Assembly: GCF_014489475.1 (NCBI RefSeq)
Contig: NZ_CP060820.1
Coordinates: 62,001-126,000 of the forward strand
Length of the DNA stretch: 64,000 nt
Direction: 5' to 3'
Origin: Lysobacter terrestris
GTDB lineage: Bacteria; Pseudomonadota; Gammaproteobacteria; Xanthomonadales; Xanthomonadaceae
Shown here: one piece after another, positions 21,416 through 33,285 of the stretch
How positions within the stretch are numbered: the stretch's first letter is position 1
Layout: each line of letters begins with the position of its first letter
Notes under the pieces: generated by a model
Seen by the model: the letters and a program-made list of their open reading frames with translations, nothing else
The model's database searches: none
Told to the model about the DNA's origin: nothing
Made by a program: the position numbers and the translations under genes

Positions 21416-23608
21416 TCAGGCCGGCGGTGCCGGTGACTGCATGGCCGCAGGCTCGCCTGCCTCGGGCAAGGTGAAGTAGAACACCGCGCCCTCGCCCTCG
21501 CGCCCCTCGGCACGGATGCGCCCACCGTGCCGCTCGACGATCCGCCTGACCGACGCCAGGCCGATGCCGTGGCCGCTGAACTCCTCCTGCTGGTGCAGGC
21601 GCTGGAACGGCCGGAACAGCTTGTCGACGTAGACCTGCGCGAAGCCGGCGCCGTTGTCGCGGACGTAGAACTCGGTTTCGTCCCCCGGCAGGTCGACCGC
21701 GCCGAATTCGATCATGGCCTGCTCGCGGCCGCGGGTGAACTTCCACGCATTGCCCAGCAGGTTGCCCAGCAGGTTGCGCAGCAACGCGGCATCGCCCACC
21801 GCCGCGAGTCCGGGCATGACCCGCACGGCGAGCTCGCGACCGGGATCGCCCGCACGCAGTTCGTCGACGACCTCCAGGGCCATGCGGCTGAGGTCGACCG
21901 ATTCGCGCTGCAACGCCGCGCGTCCCAGGCGCGAGATCTGCAGGATGGCGTCGATCAGTTCGCCCATGCGCATCGCGGCCTTGCGCACGCGCCGCAGGTA
22001 GTCGCGACCGCCTTCGTCGAGCTGGTGCTCGTAACGCTCGATGAGCACCCGGCTGAAGCCGTCGATCGAGCGCAGCGGCGCACGCAGGTCGTGCGACACG
22101 CTGTAGGCGAACGCCTCCAGTTCCTGGTTGGCCTGGCTGAGCTCGCGCGTGCGCATGGCCACGCGCGCCTCGAGCGTACGGTTCAGTGCCTGCACGCGCG
22201 CCTGTGCGCGCACGCGTTCGGTGACGTCTTCGACCTGCACCAGTCCGGTGATGTCCTGCCCCACCTTGCCGTGGACCGGCGCGAAGGTCAGCTGCGCCTG
22301 CCGCGGCAGGTCGCCTTCGCGCCGGAGGTGCCGGGTGACGCGATGCACGCCGTCGGCATCGGTCACGCCGTCGTCGTGCTGGGAGAAATCGCCCTCCTCG
22401 AACAGCGACTCGAACGTACGCCCCACCAGTGATTCCACCGTGCTTCCGACGATGCGGCCCAACGCGGGGTTAGCTTCCACGATGCGTCCTTCGCTGTCGA
22501 GCAGCGCCTTGCCGATCGCCGAGTACGTCATCGAACTGCGGAAGCGCTGCTCGCTGCGCCGGTAGTCCTCGGTCATCCTGCGCGCGATCACGTTGGCGCG
22601 GTCTTCCGTGCGCGCCAGCGACCAGGCGATGCCGTACATGAGCAGGCTGGCAAACAACCCCAGCGCCAGCATGTTCTCCAGGCCCTTCAGGCGCGGCGCC
22701 GCCACCGCTTCTGGCGGCGAATCGAATTCGAGCCGCCAGCGGCGTCCGTACACGTCCAGCGTCGCCTGGTGGTGGAACAGCGCGTCTGGGTCCGCAGCCT
22801 TTCGTGCAAACACGAGGCGGTCGCCCTGGCCGACGTCGAAGATGCGCAGCCCCAGCTCCCCGTACTCGCTTCCCAGGCTGGCATCGACGTGACGGCCGAT
22901 GTCGAACGGCAGATACACCCAGCCCTGCATCGACAGTTCGCGCGCCGCCGCCGTCCGCGGGCGATCCCCGGCGCGATACACCGGTATGAACAGCATCAGC
23001 GCGCCGTCGTCGCCCGATGCGGGACTGCTCAGGCGAGCCGTCCCTGTTTCCAGGGCCGATTGCAGGGCTTCTTTGCCGGCGGGAGTTTCGAACAGGTCCA
23101 GGCCGACGACCGCCACGTTCTCGACCGTGCGCGGCTCCAGGTACAGGATCGGCGCATAGCGCGCGCGCATGCCGTGCGGCCGTACGTTGAGCTGCCCGTA
23201 GCCGGATTCGCGCCATTCGATCTGCAGGTCATCGAGGCGATTGCTGCTGACGTAGCCGACGAAGCCGAGCCCCTTCACCGCGGGAAAGCGCGGGTGGAGG
23301 CTCATGCTGCCGACGTAGTCCGCCCACTGCTGCGGGGTGGGTCGCGCCATCGATGCGAACAACGCGGTGCCGCCGCGGGCCACCAGTTCGTAGTACGCCA
23401 ACCGCTGGTCGAGGCGATCGGCGATCTCCGCGGTATGCGCCTCGAACCGCGCCTGCGCGGCGCGCAACTCGCGCTCGCGCGCGTAGTACCAGGCCAGCAG
23501 CACCAGGATCAGCGACCCCGCCAGCACCAGCAGCGCCAGCAGGTAACTGCCGCGGGGCATCAGGCCGGAGGCGGCGCGTTCCGAAGTATCGGGCTCGGGG
23601 GTCCCCAT
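21416..23608 (-). CDS. Orphan sensor histidine kinase, CHASE-PAS-HisKA-HATPase
   Basis: This 730-residue inner-membrane kinase has a first membrane segment at about 20-42. A periplasmic CHASE-type domain follows (TPQQWADYVGSMSLHPRFPA, then IPVYRAGDRP), with a second membrane segment near 300-320. A PAS domain (SAIGKALLDSEGRIVEANPA) leads to a HisKA domain with His506 in SVSHDLRAPL and a HATPase domain (N box GNLLGNAWKF, G1 DNGAG near 651-655, G2 GHGIGL). CHASE domains sense small extracellular ligands. No response regulator is adjacent, so its partner is unknown. It is convergent with smpB. Confidence 0.9.
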   Translation of the reverse strand: MGTPEPDTSERAASGLMPRGSYLLALLVLAGSLILVLLAWYYARERELRAAQARFEAHTAEIADRLDQRLAYYELVARGGTALFASMARPTPQQWADYVGSMSLHPRFPAVKGLGFVGYVSSNRLDDLQIEWRESGYGQLNVRPHGMRARYAPILYLEPRTVENVAVVGLDLFETPAGKEALQSALETGTARLSSPASGDDGALMLFIPVYRAGDRPRTAAARELSMQGWVYLPFDIGRHVDASLGSEYGELGLRIFDVGQGDRLVFARKAADPDALFHHQATLDVYGRRWRLEFDSPPEAVAAPRLKGLENMLALGLFASLLMYGIAWSLARTEDRANVIARRMTEDYRRSEQRFRSSMTYSAIGKALLDSEGRIVEANPALGRIVGSTVESLVGRTFESLFEEGDFSQHDDGVTDADGVHRVTRHLRREGDLPRQAQLTFAPVHGKVGQDITGLVQVEDVTERVRAQARVQALNRTLEARVAMRTRELSQANQELEAFAYSVSHDLRAPLRSIDGFSRVLIERYEHQLDEGGRDYLRRVRKAAMRMGELIDAILQISRLGRAALQRESVDLSRMALEVVDELRAGDPGRELAVRVMPGLAAVGDAALLRNLLGNLLGNAWKFTRGREQAMIEFGAVDLPGDETEFYVRDNGAGFAQVYVDKLFRPFQRLHQQEEFSGHGIGLASVRRIVERHGGRIRAEGREGEGAVFYFTLPEAGEPAAMQSPAPPA

Positions 23609-23658
23609 CGGCCAAGCATACAAGTCCCGTGCCGCCACGCGGCTTGCGGTCGCGCACG

Positions 23659-23679
23659 AAAAAGCCCGCCGAAGCGGGC
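23659..23679 (-). terminator. Terminator of the cusCBA transcript
   Basis: On the minus strand, a GCCCGC / GCGGGC stem with a TTCG-type loop is followed by five T. It lies about 70 bp past the cusA stop. Confidence 0.65.
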
Positions 23680-23750
23680 CGTTTCGTGAAGTGACTGGGG
23701 ATGGCCTATTCCGATGCAGCAATTGGCTAGGCCACTCACGGGCCTTCAAA

Positions 23751-26920
<3,170 letters not shown>

Positions 26921-26924
<4 letters not shown>

Positions 26925-28465
26925 GATTGCGCCTCCGCAGCTTCCACGTCGCGGACCGTGCACGCCGGATCGGCGCCGGGCGCGAACTTCGGCACCAGCT
27001 GCATCTCCATGAAAGGCGATTTGCCCGGCTGGTCGAAATGCCGGTCCGGCACCATCGGGTCGTACCAATAGAGCACGCGGCACTGCCGCGGTTTCGGCGC
27101 GGTCGGGGCTGTGCTCGCGGGCGGCGCAATCGTGGGCGCCGCGGCTGGCGGCTCCCGATGCGACGCCGTGGGCGGCGATGCGGCCGGCCGGCTCATGCCC
27201 GGCATGCCGGGCATGACGTCGCTGGGCAGCTTCGCTTCGTCGTCGGTGGAGGCCTCCGCAGCATCTACGTTGAGGCGTTCGAGCGCGCCGGAGAGGCTGG
27301 CCTCCGAGTCGATCAGGAACTGGCCCGAAGCCACGACCCGTTCGCCGCCCTGCAAGCCGGCGAGGATCTCGGTCATGCCCTCGCCACTGCGTCCGGTTTG
27401 CACGCGCACCGGGCGGAAGCTGTCGTCGGCGTCGAGCACGATCACCCGCGCCTGTGTTCCGGCACCGATCAGCGCATCCGTCGGCACCAGCACGTGCGCC
27501 ACGCCTGCCGCAGGTTGCAGGGCGACCTGCGCGAACATGCCGGGCGCGAGTGCGCCATCAGGGTTGTCGAGCACGATGCGCGCCCGCTGCGCGCGGCTGG
27601 CCGCATCCACCTGCGGCAACAGGGCCTCCACGCGACCGTGGAAGGTTGCGCCGGGCCGGGCATCGACGGTGGCGCTCACCGGCGTTCCTGCCTGGATGCC
27701 GGCGCTGGTGCTCTGCGGGATCGCGGCTTCCAGCCAGACGGTGCGCGTGCCGTTGATGCGGAACAACAGCGTGCCCATCGGAACCGCCTGCCCTTCACGC
27801 GCGCCGATCTCGCTGACCACGCCGGCCACGGGCGACGTCAACGTGATACGACCGCTACCGGTACCGCTGCCCGCGGGCAATCCCAGCGCGCGCAGCCGCG
27901 CGTTGGCGGCGGACCGCAATTCGCGCCCGCTGGAGGAGCGGGCGCTGCCCAACGCACTCGCCTCGGCGATGGCGGTGTTCCAACTGGGCGCGATCAGGCT
28001 CGCCAGCGGTTGTCCGGCGCGGACCGATTCGAAGGGCGCGCGGACGTGCAGCCGCTCGACGATGGCGTCGACGCGCGCACTGACGACGCGTTCCTGGCGC
28101 AGGTCCCAAGCTATGACGCCAGGCACGCGGACCGCGCTCTGCAGTTGGCCGCGCTTCACCTCGACGGTGCGAATGCCGACGTTCTGGCGTACATCCGGGG
28201 CAATGGCAACGCCACCGGTGCGCGCCTCGCCGGCGTACTTCGGCACCAGCTGCATTTCCATGAAAGGCGACTTGCCCGGCTTGTCGAAATGCTGGTCGGG
28301 CACCATCGGGTCGTACCAGTACAACGCCTGGCGCGCGTCGGGCGCGCCGGCTGCAGGCATCGACGTACCGCCGCGGGAGTGGCCCCACCAGTAGCCAAGG
28401 CCCACCGCGCCCAGCAGGGCGATCCCGCCGAATGCGATGGCGATGAAACGAGGAGCACGGGTCAC
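26921..28465 (-). CDS. cusB: CusB-type periplasmic adaptor with two heavy-metal-binding domains
   Basis: This 514-residue adaptor protein bridges CusA and CusC in the periplasm. It has an N-terminal membrane anchor or signal (about 7-27) and a heavy-metal-binding domain at 48-77 ([20 protein letters not shown]). The barrel-sandwich and beta-barrel regions follow ([20 protein letters not shown]), then a Pro/Ala-rich linker (about 415-460). A second, near-identical heavy-metal-binding domain occupies 465-494 ([20 protein letters not shown]). The usual architecture has only the N-terminal copy. The domains carry Met and His residues suited to Cu+. The start is a GTG overlapping the cusC stop (GTGA), and the stop overlaps cusA, so cusCBA is tightly coupled. 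Confidence 0.9.
26986..27067. repeat. 82-bp direct repeat in cusB, copy 1 (C-terminal HMBD)
   Basis: This segment matches 28237-28318 at 77 of 82 positions in the same orientation. It encodes the C-terminal heavy-metal-binding domain. The high nucleotide identity suggests a recent duplication or gene conversion. Confidence 0.9.
28237..28318. repeat. 82-bp direct repeat in cusB, copy 2 (N-terminal HMBD)
   Basis: This is the partner of the repeat at 26986-27067, with five mismatches. It encodes the N-terminal heavy-metal-binding domain, which is the family's normal position and so probably the source copy. Confidence 0.9.
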
Positions 28466-29748
28466 GGTTGCTTCTCCGTCGGCAGCAGGAAGGCCAACGC
28501 GGCCCAGGCACGGCCCAGTTCGCCGAGGTGTTCGGCGTGGGCCAGGTGGACATCGAGTTCGTCGCGGCGGGCGTTGAGCCACGGCTGCAGGTCGCCGCCG
28601 GCGCGGTAGGCGGCCAGCGCGGTCGCACTGCGGTCCTGCGCGAGCGGCAGCAGCGAGTCTTCGTGCAAGGCGACCTGGCGCTTGAGCCCTTCCCATCGGG
28701 CCATATCGGCGCGAACGCGCGCCGCTTCCTGCCGGCGCAGATCCTCGCGCGTGGCCAGCGCGGCCTGGTATTCCGCTTCACGCGCCGCCACGCCACGGTC
28801 CTGCCGGTTGCGACTGAACAAAGGCAGGCCGATGCCGACTTCGAACGTGATCATGTCGCTGCGTTGGCCGGAACGTTGGCCGTACTTGGCACCGATGCTC
28901 CAGTCGGGGCGTTTGTCGGCGCGGGCCACGACGATTGCAGCCGCAGCGGTTTCCACCTGCGCGGTCGCCGGCAACAGCGGCGCGACGCGATCGACCGAGG
29001 CCAGCAACTGCGCTTCCGGCGTGGGTAGCGTGTCGAAGTTGGGGGCGACGTCGCTCACCTCGATGGACGCATCGCCCAACCAGCGCGCCAGCCCTGCCTC
29101 CGCGGACGCCTGCTCCGCACGCGCAGCCTCGATGCGATTGTCCAGCTCCAATAGCGCCGCCTGCGTGGCGAGCGCGTCGCTGACCGCTTCACCTCCACCG
29201 GCCACGCGCGCCTTGGACACCTTGACGGCCAAGGCAGCCTGCTCACGCAGCTGCTGCAGTGCGAACAGCTCGCGCCGCGCCGTCCAGACCGCGATCCAGG
29301 CTTCGGCGGTGGCGCGCCGCACGGTCAGCGCCTCGGCATCGGCCTGCGCGCTCGCCTCGTCGATCTGGCGATCGGCGAAGGCTCGGCGTGCAGTGCGCTT
29401 CGCCCGCGACGGAAGCTCCTGCCGCAGGCCAATCGTCTTCATGGTCATGTCGTCGACGCGCGCGTCGAAGGCGTCGCTTCCGGTCACAGGCAGGTTCTCG
29501 ATGCCGACCGACAGCGTCGGATCCGGCAATGCGCCAGCACGCGCGGCTTCTTCTCGCGCAGCCGAGACCCCGGCCTGGCGCGCTGCAAGCATCGGGGCTC
29601 GTTCGCTCGCGAGGCGCAGCGCCTCGGGCAACGTCAGCCCGGAAGAGGCGGCCCATGCCGCCAGGGGCGCGGCAATCACGGCCACGCACAGAGTGCTGGA
29701 GAGCGCGCACTTGCACGCCCAGCGAAAACGATTGAGTCGGGAATTCAT
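28462..29748 (-). CDS. cusC: CusC/TolC-type outer membrane efflux protein
   Basis: This is the outer-membrane channel of the metal exporter, 428 residues. It has a long basic signal peptide (about residues 1-33, ending ...APLAAWA). Two long helical repeats typical of the outer membrane efflux protein family follow: one begins LTLPEALRLASERAPMLAAR, the other lies around ITFEVGIGLPLFSRNRQDRG. No lipobox cysteine is evident, unlike E. coli CusC, so it resembles the CzcC/TolC type. The ATG at 29748 was chosen because it gives a plausible signal peptide. Confidence 0.88.
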   Translation of the reverse strand: MNSRLNRFRWACKCALSSTLCVAVIAAPLAAWAASSGLTLPEALRLASERAPMLAARQAGVSAAREEAARAGALPDPTLSVGIENLPVTGSDAFDARVDDMTMKTIGLRQELPSRAKRTARRAFADRQIDEASAQADAEALTVRRATAEAWIAVWTARRELFALQQLREQAALAVKVSKARVAGGGEAVSDALATQAALLELDNRIEAARAEQASAEAGLARWLGDASIEVSDVAPNFDTLPTPEAQLLASVDRVAPLLPATAQVETAAAAIVVARADKRPDWSIGAKYGQRSGQRSDMITFEVGIGLPLFSRNRQDRGVAAREAEYQAALATREDLRRQEAARVRADMARWEGLKRQVALHEDSLLPLAQDRSATALAAYRAGGDLQPWLNARRDELDVHLAHAEHLGELGRAWAALAFLLPTEKQP

Positions 29749-29823
29749 GACGCCTCCGAAACGAACAGGACAACGCACGCGACGCATCGGCGCCGGCGCG
29801 GATTCGCTAGGTCGCTTCGTGGG

Positions 29824-30204
29824 CTAGATCAGGAGACTGCAGAAACGTAGCCGCGGCGGCGGATCGGATCGGGCGACCGGCACATCGGACTGGATGGCAC
29901 CCTGCCAGGACGGCTGCACTTCGATCAGCGCAAGCATCGGTGGCGGCAAGGCCAGGGGCGGAACGGTCAACTTCACGGCGTCGGCCGCGACCGAGTGGTC
30001 CGGGCTGCAATGCTTCTCGCACAGCGCCGGATTGTCCTGCGTCTGCGCCATGCCCATCTCGGCGCAATGCCCGGTCATCGCCTTGGTTTCGGCGGGCATC
30101 TGCTCCATCGGGCACAGGTAAGCGGCCAGCGCCGTCTGCTGGAACAGCAGGCAGGCGATTACCAGGAAGGCGATCCGAAGGCGGTGGCGGGCACGCCGGA
30201 GCAT
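29824..30204 (-). CDS. Small exported Cys/Met-rich protein, probable copper-resistance accessory
   Basis: This 126-residue protein has a signal peptide (RIAFLVIACLLFQQTALA, cleavage near residue 28). The short mature N terminus is rich in Cys, Met and His: Cys31 in YLCPMEQMP, Cys47 in GHCAEMGM, and Cys62 and Cys66 in ALCEKHCSPDH. It then has a Pro-rich segment and a characteristic end, PPPRLRFCSLLI. Small proteins of this kind commonly precede TolC-type genes in copper or czc-like operons. It lies 75 bp upstream of cusC on the same strand, so a metal-binding or metal-transfer role in the periplasm is likely, though not demonstrated. I cannot give it a gene name. Confidence 0.75.
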   Translation of the reverse strand: MLRRARHRLRIAFLVIACLLFQQTALAAYLCPMEQMPAETKAMTGHCAEMGMAQTQDNPALCEKHCSPDHSVAADAVKLTVPPLALPPPMLALIEVQPSWQGAIQSDVPVARSDPPPRLRFCSLLI

Positions 30205-30294
30205 GCGCGGATGGTACTCCTGACTGCGGGGGGTGCAACGAGGCCATTGACCGCGCTCAGGCGGAGAACAGACTCCTGATCAACGCCGCTTGAA

Positions 30295-30328
30295 GCGAGG
30301 CCCCGCAGCCGGGGCATTGGGGCCTCGC
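30295..30328 (-). terminator. Hairpin downstream of the EGKCG/EF-hand gene
   Basis: A perfect 10-bp stem (GCGAGGCCCC / GGGGCCTCGC) encloses a 14-base loop. It lies about 80 bp past the stop at 30407 and before the small Cys/Met-rich gene at 30204. There is no strong T-run. It may separate this gene from the cus operon or only attenuate read-through. Confidence 0.45.
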
Positions 30329-30406
30329 AGAGCGACCGGCGACCGAAGTGGCCAGTGGTTCGCCCATGCGTCCCGGATTCAGGAACGCATTGGACTGCAA
30401 CACGCC

Positions 30407-30793
30407 TTACTTGCTCGGGTGCTTCGAGAACAGGCCCGCCGGCACCTTGCGGCCGTTGGACTCATAGATGCCCTTGATCGACTTGTACGACTCGAGCTCC
30501 GAGATGTAGCCGTCGTGGTTGGTGTCCTTCGTGGCGAACAGGGCGTTCTGGCCGGGTGCGACGGCGAGGAACTCGGCAAGCGAAACGCGGGCGTCGTCGT
30601 CGGTGTCGATGGCATTGAACTTCGCGTCGCCACACTTGCCTTCGCCGCACTTGCCTTCCGGCGCGACCTTGGCTGCGGCCACCGCGTAGCCCTGGGCGAG
30701 CGGTTGCATGGCGAACGAGGAACCGGCGATGACCATGCCGGCGAGGGCGACGCCGAGCGCGGCGACGGTGGAGTTGCGGTTATTGCGGGACAT
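30407..30793 (-). CDS. Orphan HvfA-like precursor: EGKCG peptide with EF-hand pair
   Basis: This 128-residue exported protein has a signal peptide (AALGVALAGMVIAGSSFA, cleavage near residue 28). Two tandem EGKCG motifs follow at residues 46-50 and 51-55, then two EF-hand loops: DTDDDARVSLAE at 63-74 and DTNHDGYISELE at 90-101. EGKCG is the cysteine motif that HvfB-type DUF692 enzymes convert to copper-binding oxazolone/thioamide groups in HvfA-family peptides; modification here is inference. No maturase is adjacent. Its closest relative in the window is hvfA (41779-42246), with the same MQPLAQGY/VQPLAQGY segment and the same C-terminal PAGLF. Its promoter matches that of the hvfXABC operon. 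In the first EF-hand the usual Gly6 is Ala. Confidence 0.85.
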   Translation of the reverse strand: MSRNNRNSTVAALGVALAGMVIAGSSFAMQPLAQGYAVAAAKVAPEGKCGEGKCGDAKFNAIDTDDDARVSLAEFLAVAPGQNALFATKDTNHDGYISELESYKSIKGIYESNGRKVPAGLFSKHPSK

Positions 30794-31185
30794 TGATGTA
30801 GCTCCAGTGGGTAAGGTCGGGAAGGCGCGACATGCGCATTCCTCGAGGCGGCATTCCGCGCGTGCTCGGTATCGCGCAGGTGTCTGGCCGTCGTGTTTTT
30901 TGTCTGGAAGCGTGTCGGCTGGGGCGCAGATACGGACCGATACAAGACGCGATCCTGGCCGGATCCAACTCTTCCACGGCCTGGAAGACTGACTTTCTCC
31001 ACGCGTTCTTTCTTGGGTCCCATCGACGCGAGTAGCCTCGAATTACAGGCCACTCACCGAACGAGCGTGCTTGCCGCTATTCCCCGAGGAAGCTTCATGA
31101 ACATCCATCACACGCCACTTTTCGTCCAACTCGAAGCACGCAGCCAGGGCTCACCGGCTGCAATCCGGATCATCGGAGGTTCGCC
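30794..31185. other. Divergent intergenic region, 392 bp
   Basis: The left part carries the box-and-core promoter of the EGKCG/EF-hand gene (30867-30946). The right part contains a possible 30-codon leader ORF (31097-31189) for the plus-strand gene at 31186. The middle, about 30950-31090, holds no gene or RNA that I can recognise. Confidence 0.7.
30867..30946 (-). promoter_or_regulatory. Shared-type promoter A: tandem box plus core, upstream of the orphan EGKCG gene
   Basis: The box on the plus strand reads GATACGGACCGATACAAG (30929-30946), two half-sites 10 bp apart. After 44 bp comes the core, which on the minus strand reads GACACCTGCGCGATACCG (30867-30884). Between them, GACAAAAAACACGACGG is also shared with promoter B (GACAAAAAGCACGGCG). 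The gene starts 74 bp past the core. Layout and sequence recur at 42853-42933 and 44239-44319. Confidence 0.75.
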
Positions 31186-31189
31186 ATGA
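31097..31189 (+). CDS. Possible 30-residue leader ORF
   Basis: The reading frame starts with an ATG preceded by GAGGAA at a good distance and encodes MNIHHTPLFVQLEARSQGSP followed by AAIRIIGGSP. Its TGA overlaps the ATG of the next gene (ATGA at 31186-31189). This coupling is what makes it credible. The peptide has no recognisable domain; it may only serve to couple translation, or may be chance. Confidence 0.4.
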   Translation: MNIHHTPLFVQLEARSQGSPAAIRIIGGSP

Positions 31190-31905
31190 ATGCCCTCCTG
31201 GCCGATGTCATCGATGCCCATGGCGGGCTGACTCGCTGGAAGCGGCACGAGGCGCTTTCCGCCACGATCGTTACAGGCGGCGGATTCTGGCCCCTGAAGG
31301 GACTGCACCAGGATCCTACGCCCCGGACGGTCCGGGTCTCGCTACACGAGGAGCGTGCTTCGGTCGCCCCCTTTGGCAAGCCGGAGTGGCGAACCGCCTT
31401 CACCGCTGATCGCGTTGCCATCGAAACCGTCGACGGCGAGGTGGTTCGGGAACGCCTGGACCCGAGAGCGGCGTTCGAAGGCCACGGCATGAACACGCCC
31501 TGGGATCCACTTCACCGCGCCTACTTCAGTGGATACGCGATGTGGACCTATCTGTCCGCGCCATTCGCCTTGGCCATGCCGGGTTTCGAGGCCGAAGAGA
31601 TCGCCCCCTGGAACGAAGGCGATGAAACATGGCGCGGGCTGCGAGTGAGCTTTCCGGGCCACATCGCCAGCCATAGCACGCAACAGGATTTCTATTTCGG
31701 CCCCGACTTCCTGCTGCGCAGGCATGACTACCGTGTCGACGTCGCCGGTGGCTTCGACGCCGTGCAATACGTCCACGACATCGTCGAGGTGGATGGGCTG
31801 AAATTCCCGAGCCGGCGCCGGGTGTATCTGCGCGGGCCCGACCTGCATCCGGTGCGTGATCTGCTGATGGTGTCGATCGACCTGAGTCACTTGCGACTGG
31901 AGTGA
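31186..31905 (+). CDS. Conserved-looking protein of unknown function
   Basis: This 239-residue soluble protein has no signal peptide or membrane segment. It begins MNALLADVIDAHGGLTRWKR, a start that resembles outer-membrane-lipoprotein-sorting-like or LolA-fold domains in unnamed proteins (the DAHGG element followed by a beta-rich body). Later features include PFALAMPGFEAEEI, DFYFGPDFLLRRHDYRVDVA and KFPSRRRVYLRGPD. The whole suggests a lipid- or small-ligand-binding beta fold, but I cannot name a family. A strong RBS (CGGAGG) precedes the ATG, which overlaps a short upstream ORF. Neighbours are unrelated stress genes. Confidence 0.75.
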   Translation: MNALLADVIDAHGGLTRWKRHEALSATIVTGGGFWPLKGLHQDPTPRTVRVSLHEERASVAPFGKPEWRTAFTADRVAIETVDGEVVRERLDPRAAFEGHGMNTPWDPLHRAYFSGYAMWTYLSAPFALAMPGFEAEEIAPWNEGDETWRGLRVSFPGHIASHSTQQDFYFGPDFLLRRHDYRVDVAGGFDAVQYVHDIVEVDGLKFPSRRRVYLRGPDLHPVRDLLMVSIDLSHLRLE

Positions 31906-32115
31906 CTCCGGGCCGTGGCGCACCGCGAAACCGCTTGAATTGGGACATGGCCTTTTGCCAGACGCTGAGCCGCAGCCCATTGCGGTCAAATAGCCGTCGC
32001 GCGTCTAACGGCCAGTCGGCGGCCACTGCAGCGCCACACCCCATGAACGGGGTGTGGCCGGGAGACCGGCGAATCAGGGCGAGGCATGTACCGCAGGGAT
32101 CCGCGCCAAGCGGCC

Positions 32116-32502
32116 TTACGTCTCCGCGCCGTAAAAGAACTGCTCGTGCACGACCTTGCCGTCGCGGACGCGGTACACGCAGATTTCGTTGATCTGCGAG
32201 CGGCCCATGCCCTTGAAGGTCGCATCCAGGGTCATCGCGACACTGAACCAGTCGCCCGCGATCACCGGATCGCTGCAGCCGGCGCTATGGACTGCCTCGA
32301 CGCCCTCTGCGAACTTGCGGCTCTTCTCGAAGATGGCCGGCAGACCCTTGGCATTGCCGAGCGACCCCGAAGGGGCCCACGGTGGTTCGATACTGACGGC
32401 GTCCTGTGCATAAAGTTCGCGCTGCGCCTGTTCGTACTGCCCGGCGCGGCACAACTCGACCAGGCGTTTGGCTACAGATTCGATGTTCATTGCGATGGCC
32501 AT
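32116..32502 (-). CDS. SnoaL/NTF2-like domain protein
   Basis: This 128-residue single-domain protein fits the SnoaL-like (NTF2 fold) group. An N-terminal helix (IESVAKRLVELCRAGQYEQA) leads to AQRELYAQDAVSIEPPW. A central DWFSVAMTLDATFKGMG sheet and a C-terminal CVYRVRDGKVVHEQFFYG strand complete it. Such proteins are isomerases, cyclases or ligand binders; no specific role can be assigned. An alternative start at 32490 would remove four residues. It stands alone between 31905 and 32611. Confidence 0.75.
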   Translation of the reverse strand: MAIAMNIESVAKRLVELCRAGQYEQAQRELYAQDAVSIEPPWAPSGSLGNAKGLPAIFEKSRKFAEGVEAVHSAGCSDPVIAGDWFSVAMTLDATFKGMGRSQINEICVYRVRDGKVVHEQFFYGAET

Positions 32503-32610
32503 GTGAGGGTAGGAAAGTAAGCAACGGATGGCAGGATTCGCCCCTCCCGATCGGTCACATCGGTCGGGGAACTACCGGCGCTGCCTGCAGGTCGGCGTCA
32601 GGAACATCCG

Positions 32611-33285
32611 TCAGTGCAGGACTCCCAGTAATGCCTTGGCGGTTGCCTCCGAGGAGGCGGGGTTCTGTCCCGTGATCAGATTGCCATCGACGATCGCGAG
32701 GCTCTGCCAGTCGTCGACCTTCTCGAACCGACCGCCAAGACGCTTGAGCTCATCTTCGACAAGGAAGGGAACGACATTCGTCAGCTGCACCGCTTCCTCC
32801 TCCGAATTGGTAAAGCCCGTCACTCGCTTCCCCTTGACGATTGGCTCGCCCTTGTACTGGACGTGATGCAACACCGCTGGGGCATGGCACACCGCGGCAA
32901 CCGGCTTGCCGGCATCGTAAAAACTCTCGATCAGCTTGATCGAGCTCTGGTCCTCCGCCAGATCCCACATAGGGCCGTGGCCACCGGGATAGAACACGGT
33001 GTCGTAGTCGTCCGCGGATACCGAGTCCAGGCGCCGGGTATTGGCGAGAATGGCCTGCGCGCCCCTGTCGCCACTGAATCGTATTTGTGCCGGCGTCTGG
33101 TTGGCCGGATCGTCGCTCTTGGGGTCGATCGGTGGCTGCCCGCCCTTGGGCGAGACAACCGTAACCTCCGCGCCCGCATCGGTGAAAACGTAATAGGGAG
33201 ACGCGAACTCCTCCAGCCAGAAGCCTGTCTTCTCACCGGTATTTCCGAGAGTGTCGTGCGATGTAAGAACCATGAGAATCTTCAC
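32611..33285 (-). CDS. DJ-1/PfpI (Hsp31-type) glutamine amidotransferase-like protein
   Basis: This 224-residue protein is similar to YhbO/Hsp31-type chaperone or glyoxalase III/deglycase enzymes. It has the nucleophile elbow VAAVCHAPAVL (Cys133, His134) and an acidic helix near LEEFASPYYVF (Glu25/26) that places the Glu of the Hsp31 triad. DTVFYPGGHGPMWDLAED is also present. The start is the GTG at 33285, with an AGGAG ribosome-binding site about nine bases upstream. Family members handle methylglyoxal or damaged proteins. Its location in a redox-stress region fits carbonyl detoxification, but the substrate is inferred. Confidence 0.88.
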   Translation of the reverse strand: MKILMVLTSHDTLGNTGEKTGFWLEEFASPYYVFTDAGAEVTVVSPKGGQPPIDPKSDDPANQTPAQIRFSGDRGAQAILANTRRLDSVSADDYDTVFYPGGHGPMWDLAEDQSSIKLIESFYDAGKPVAAVCHAPAVLHHVQYKGEPIVKGKRVTGFTNSEEEAVQLTNVVPFLVEDELKRLGGRFEKVDDWQSLAIVDGNLITGQNPASSEATAKALLGVLH

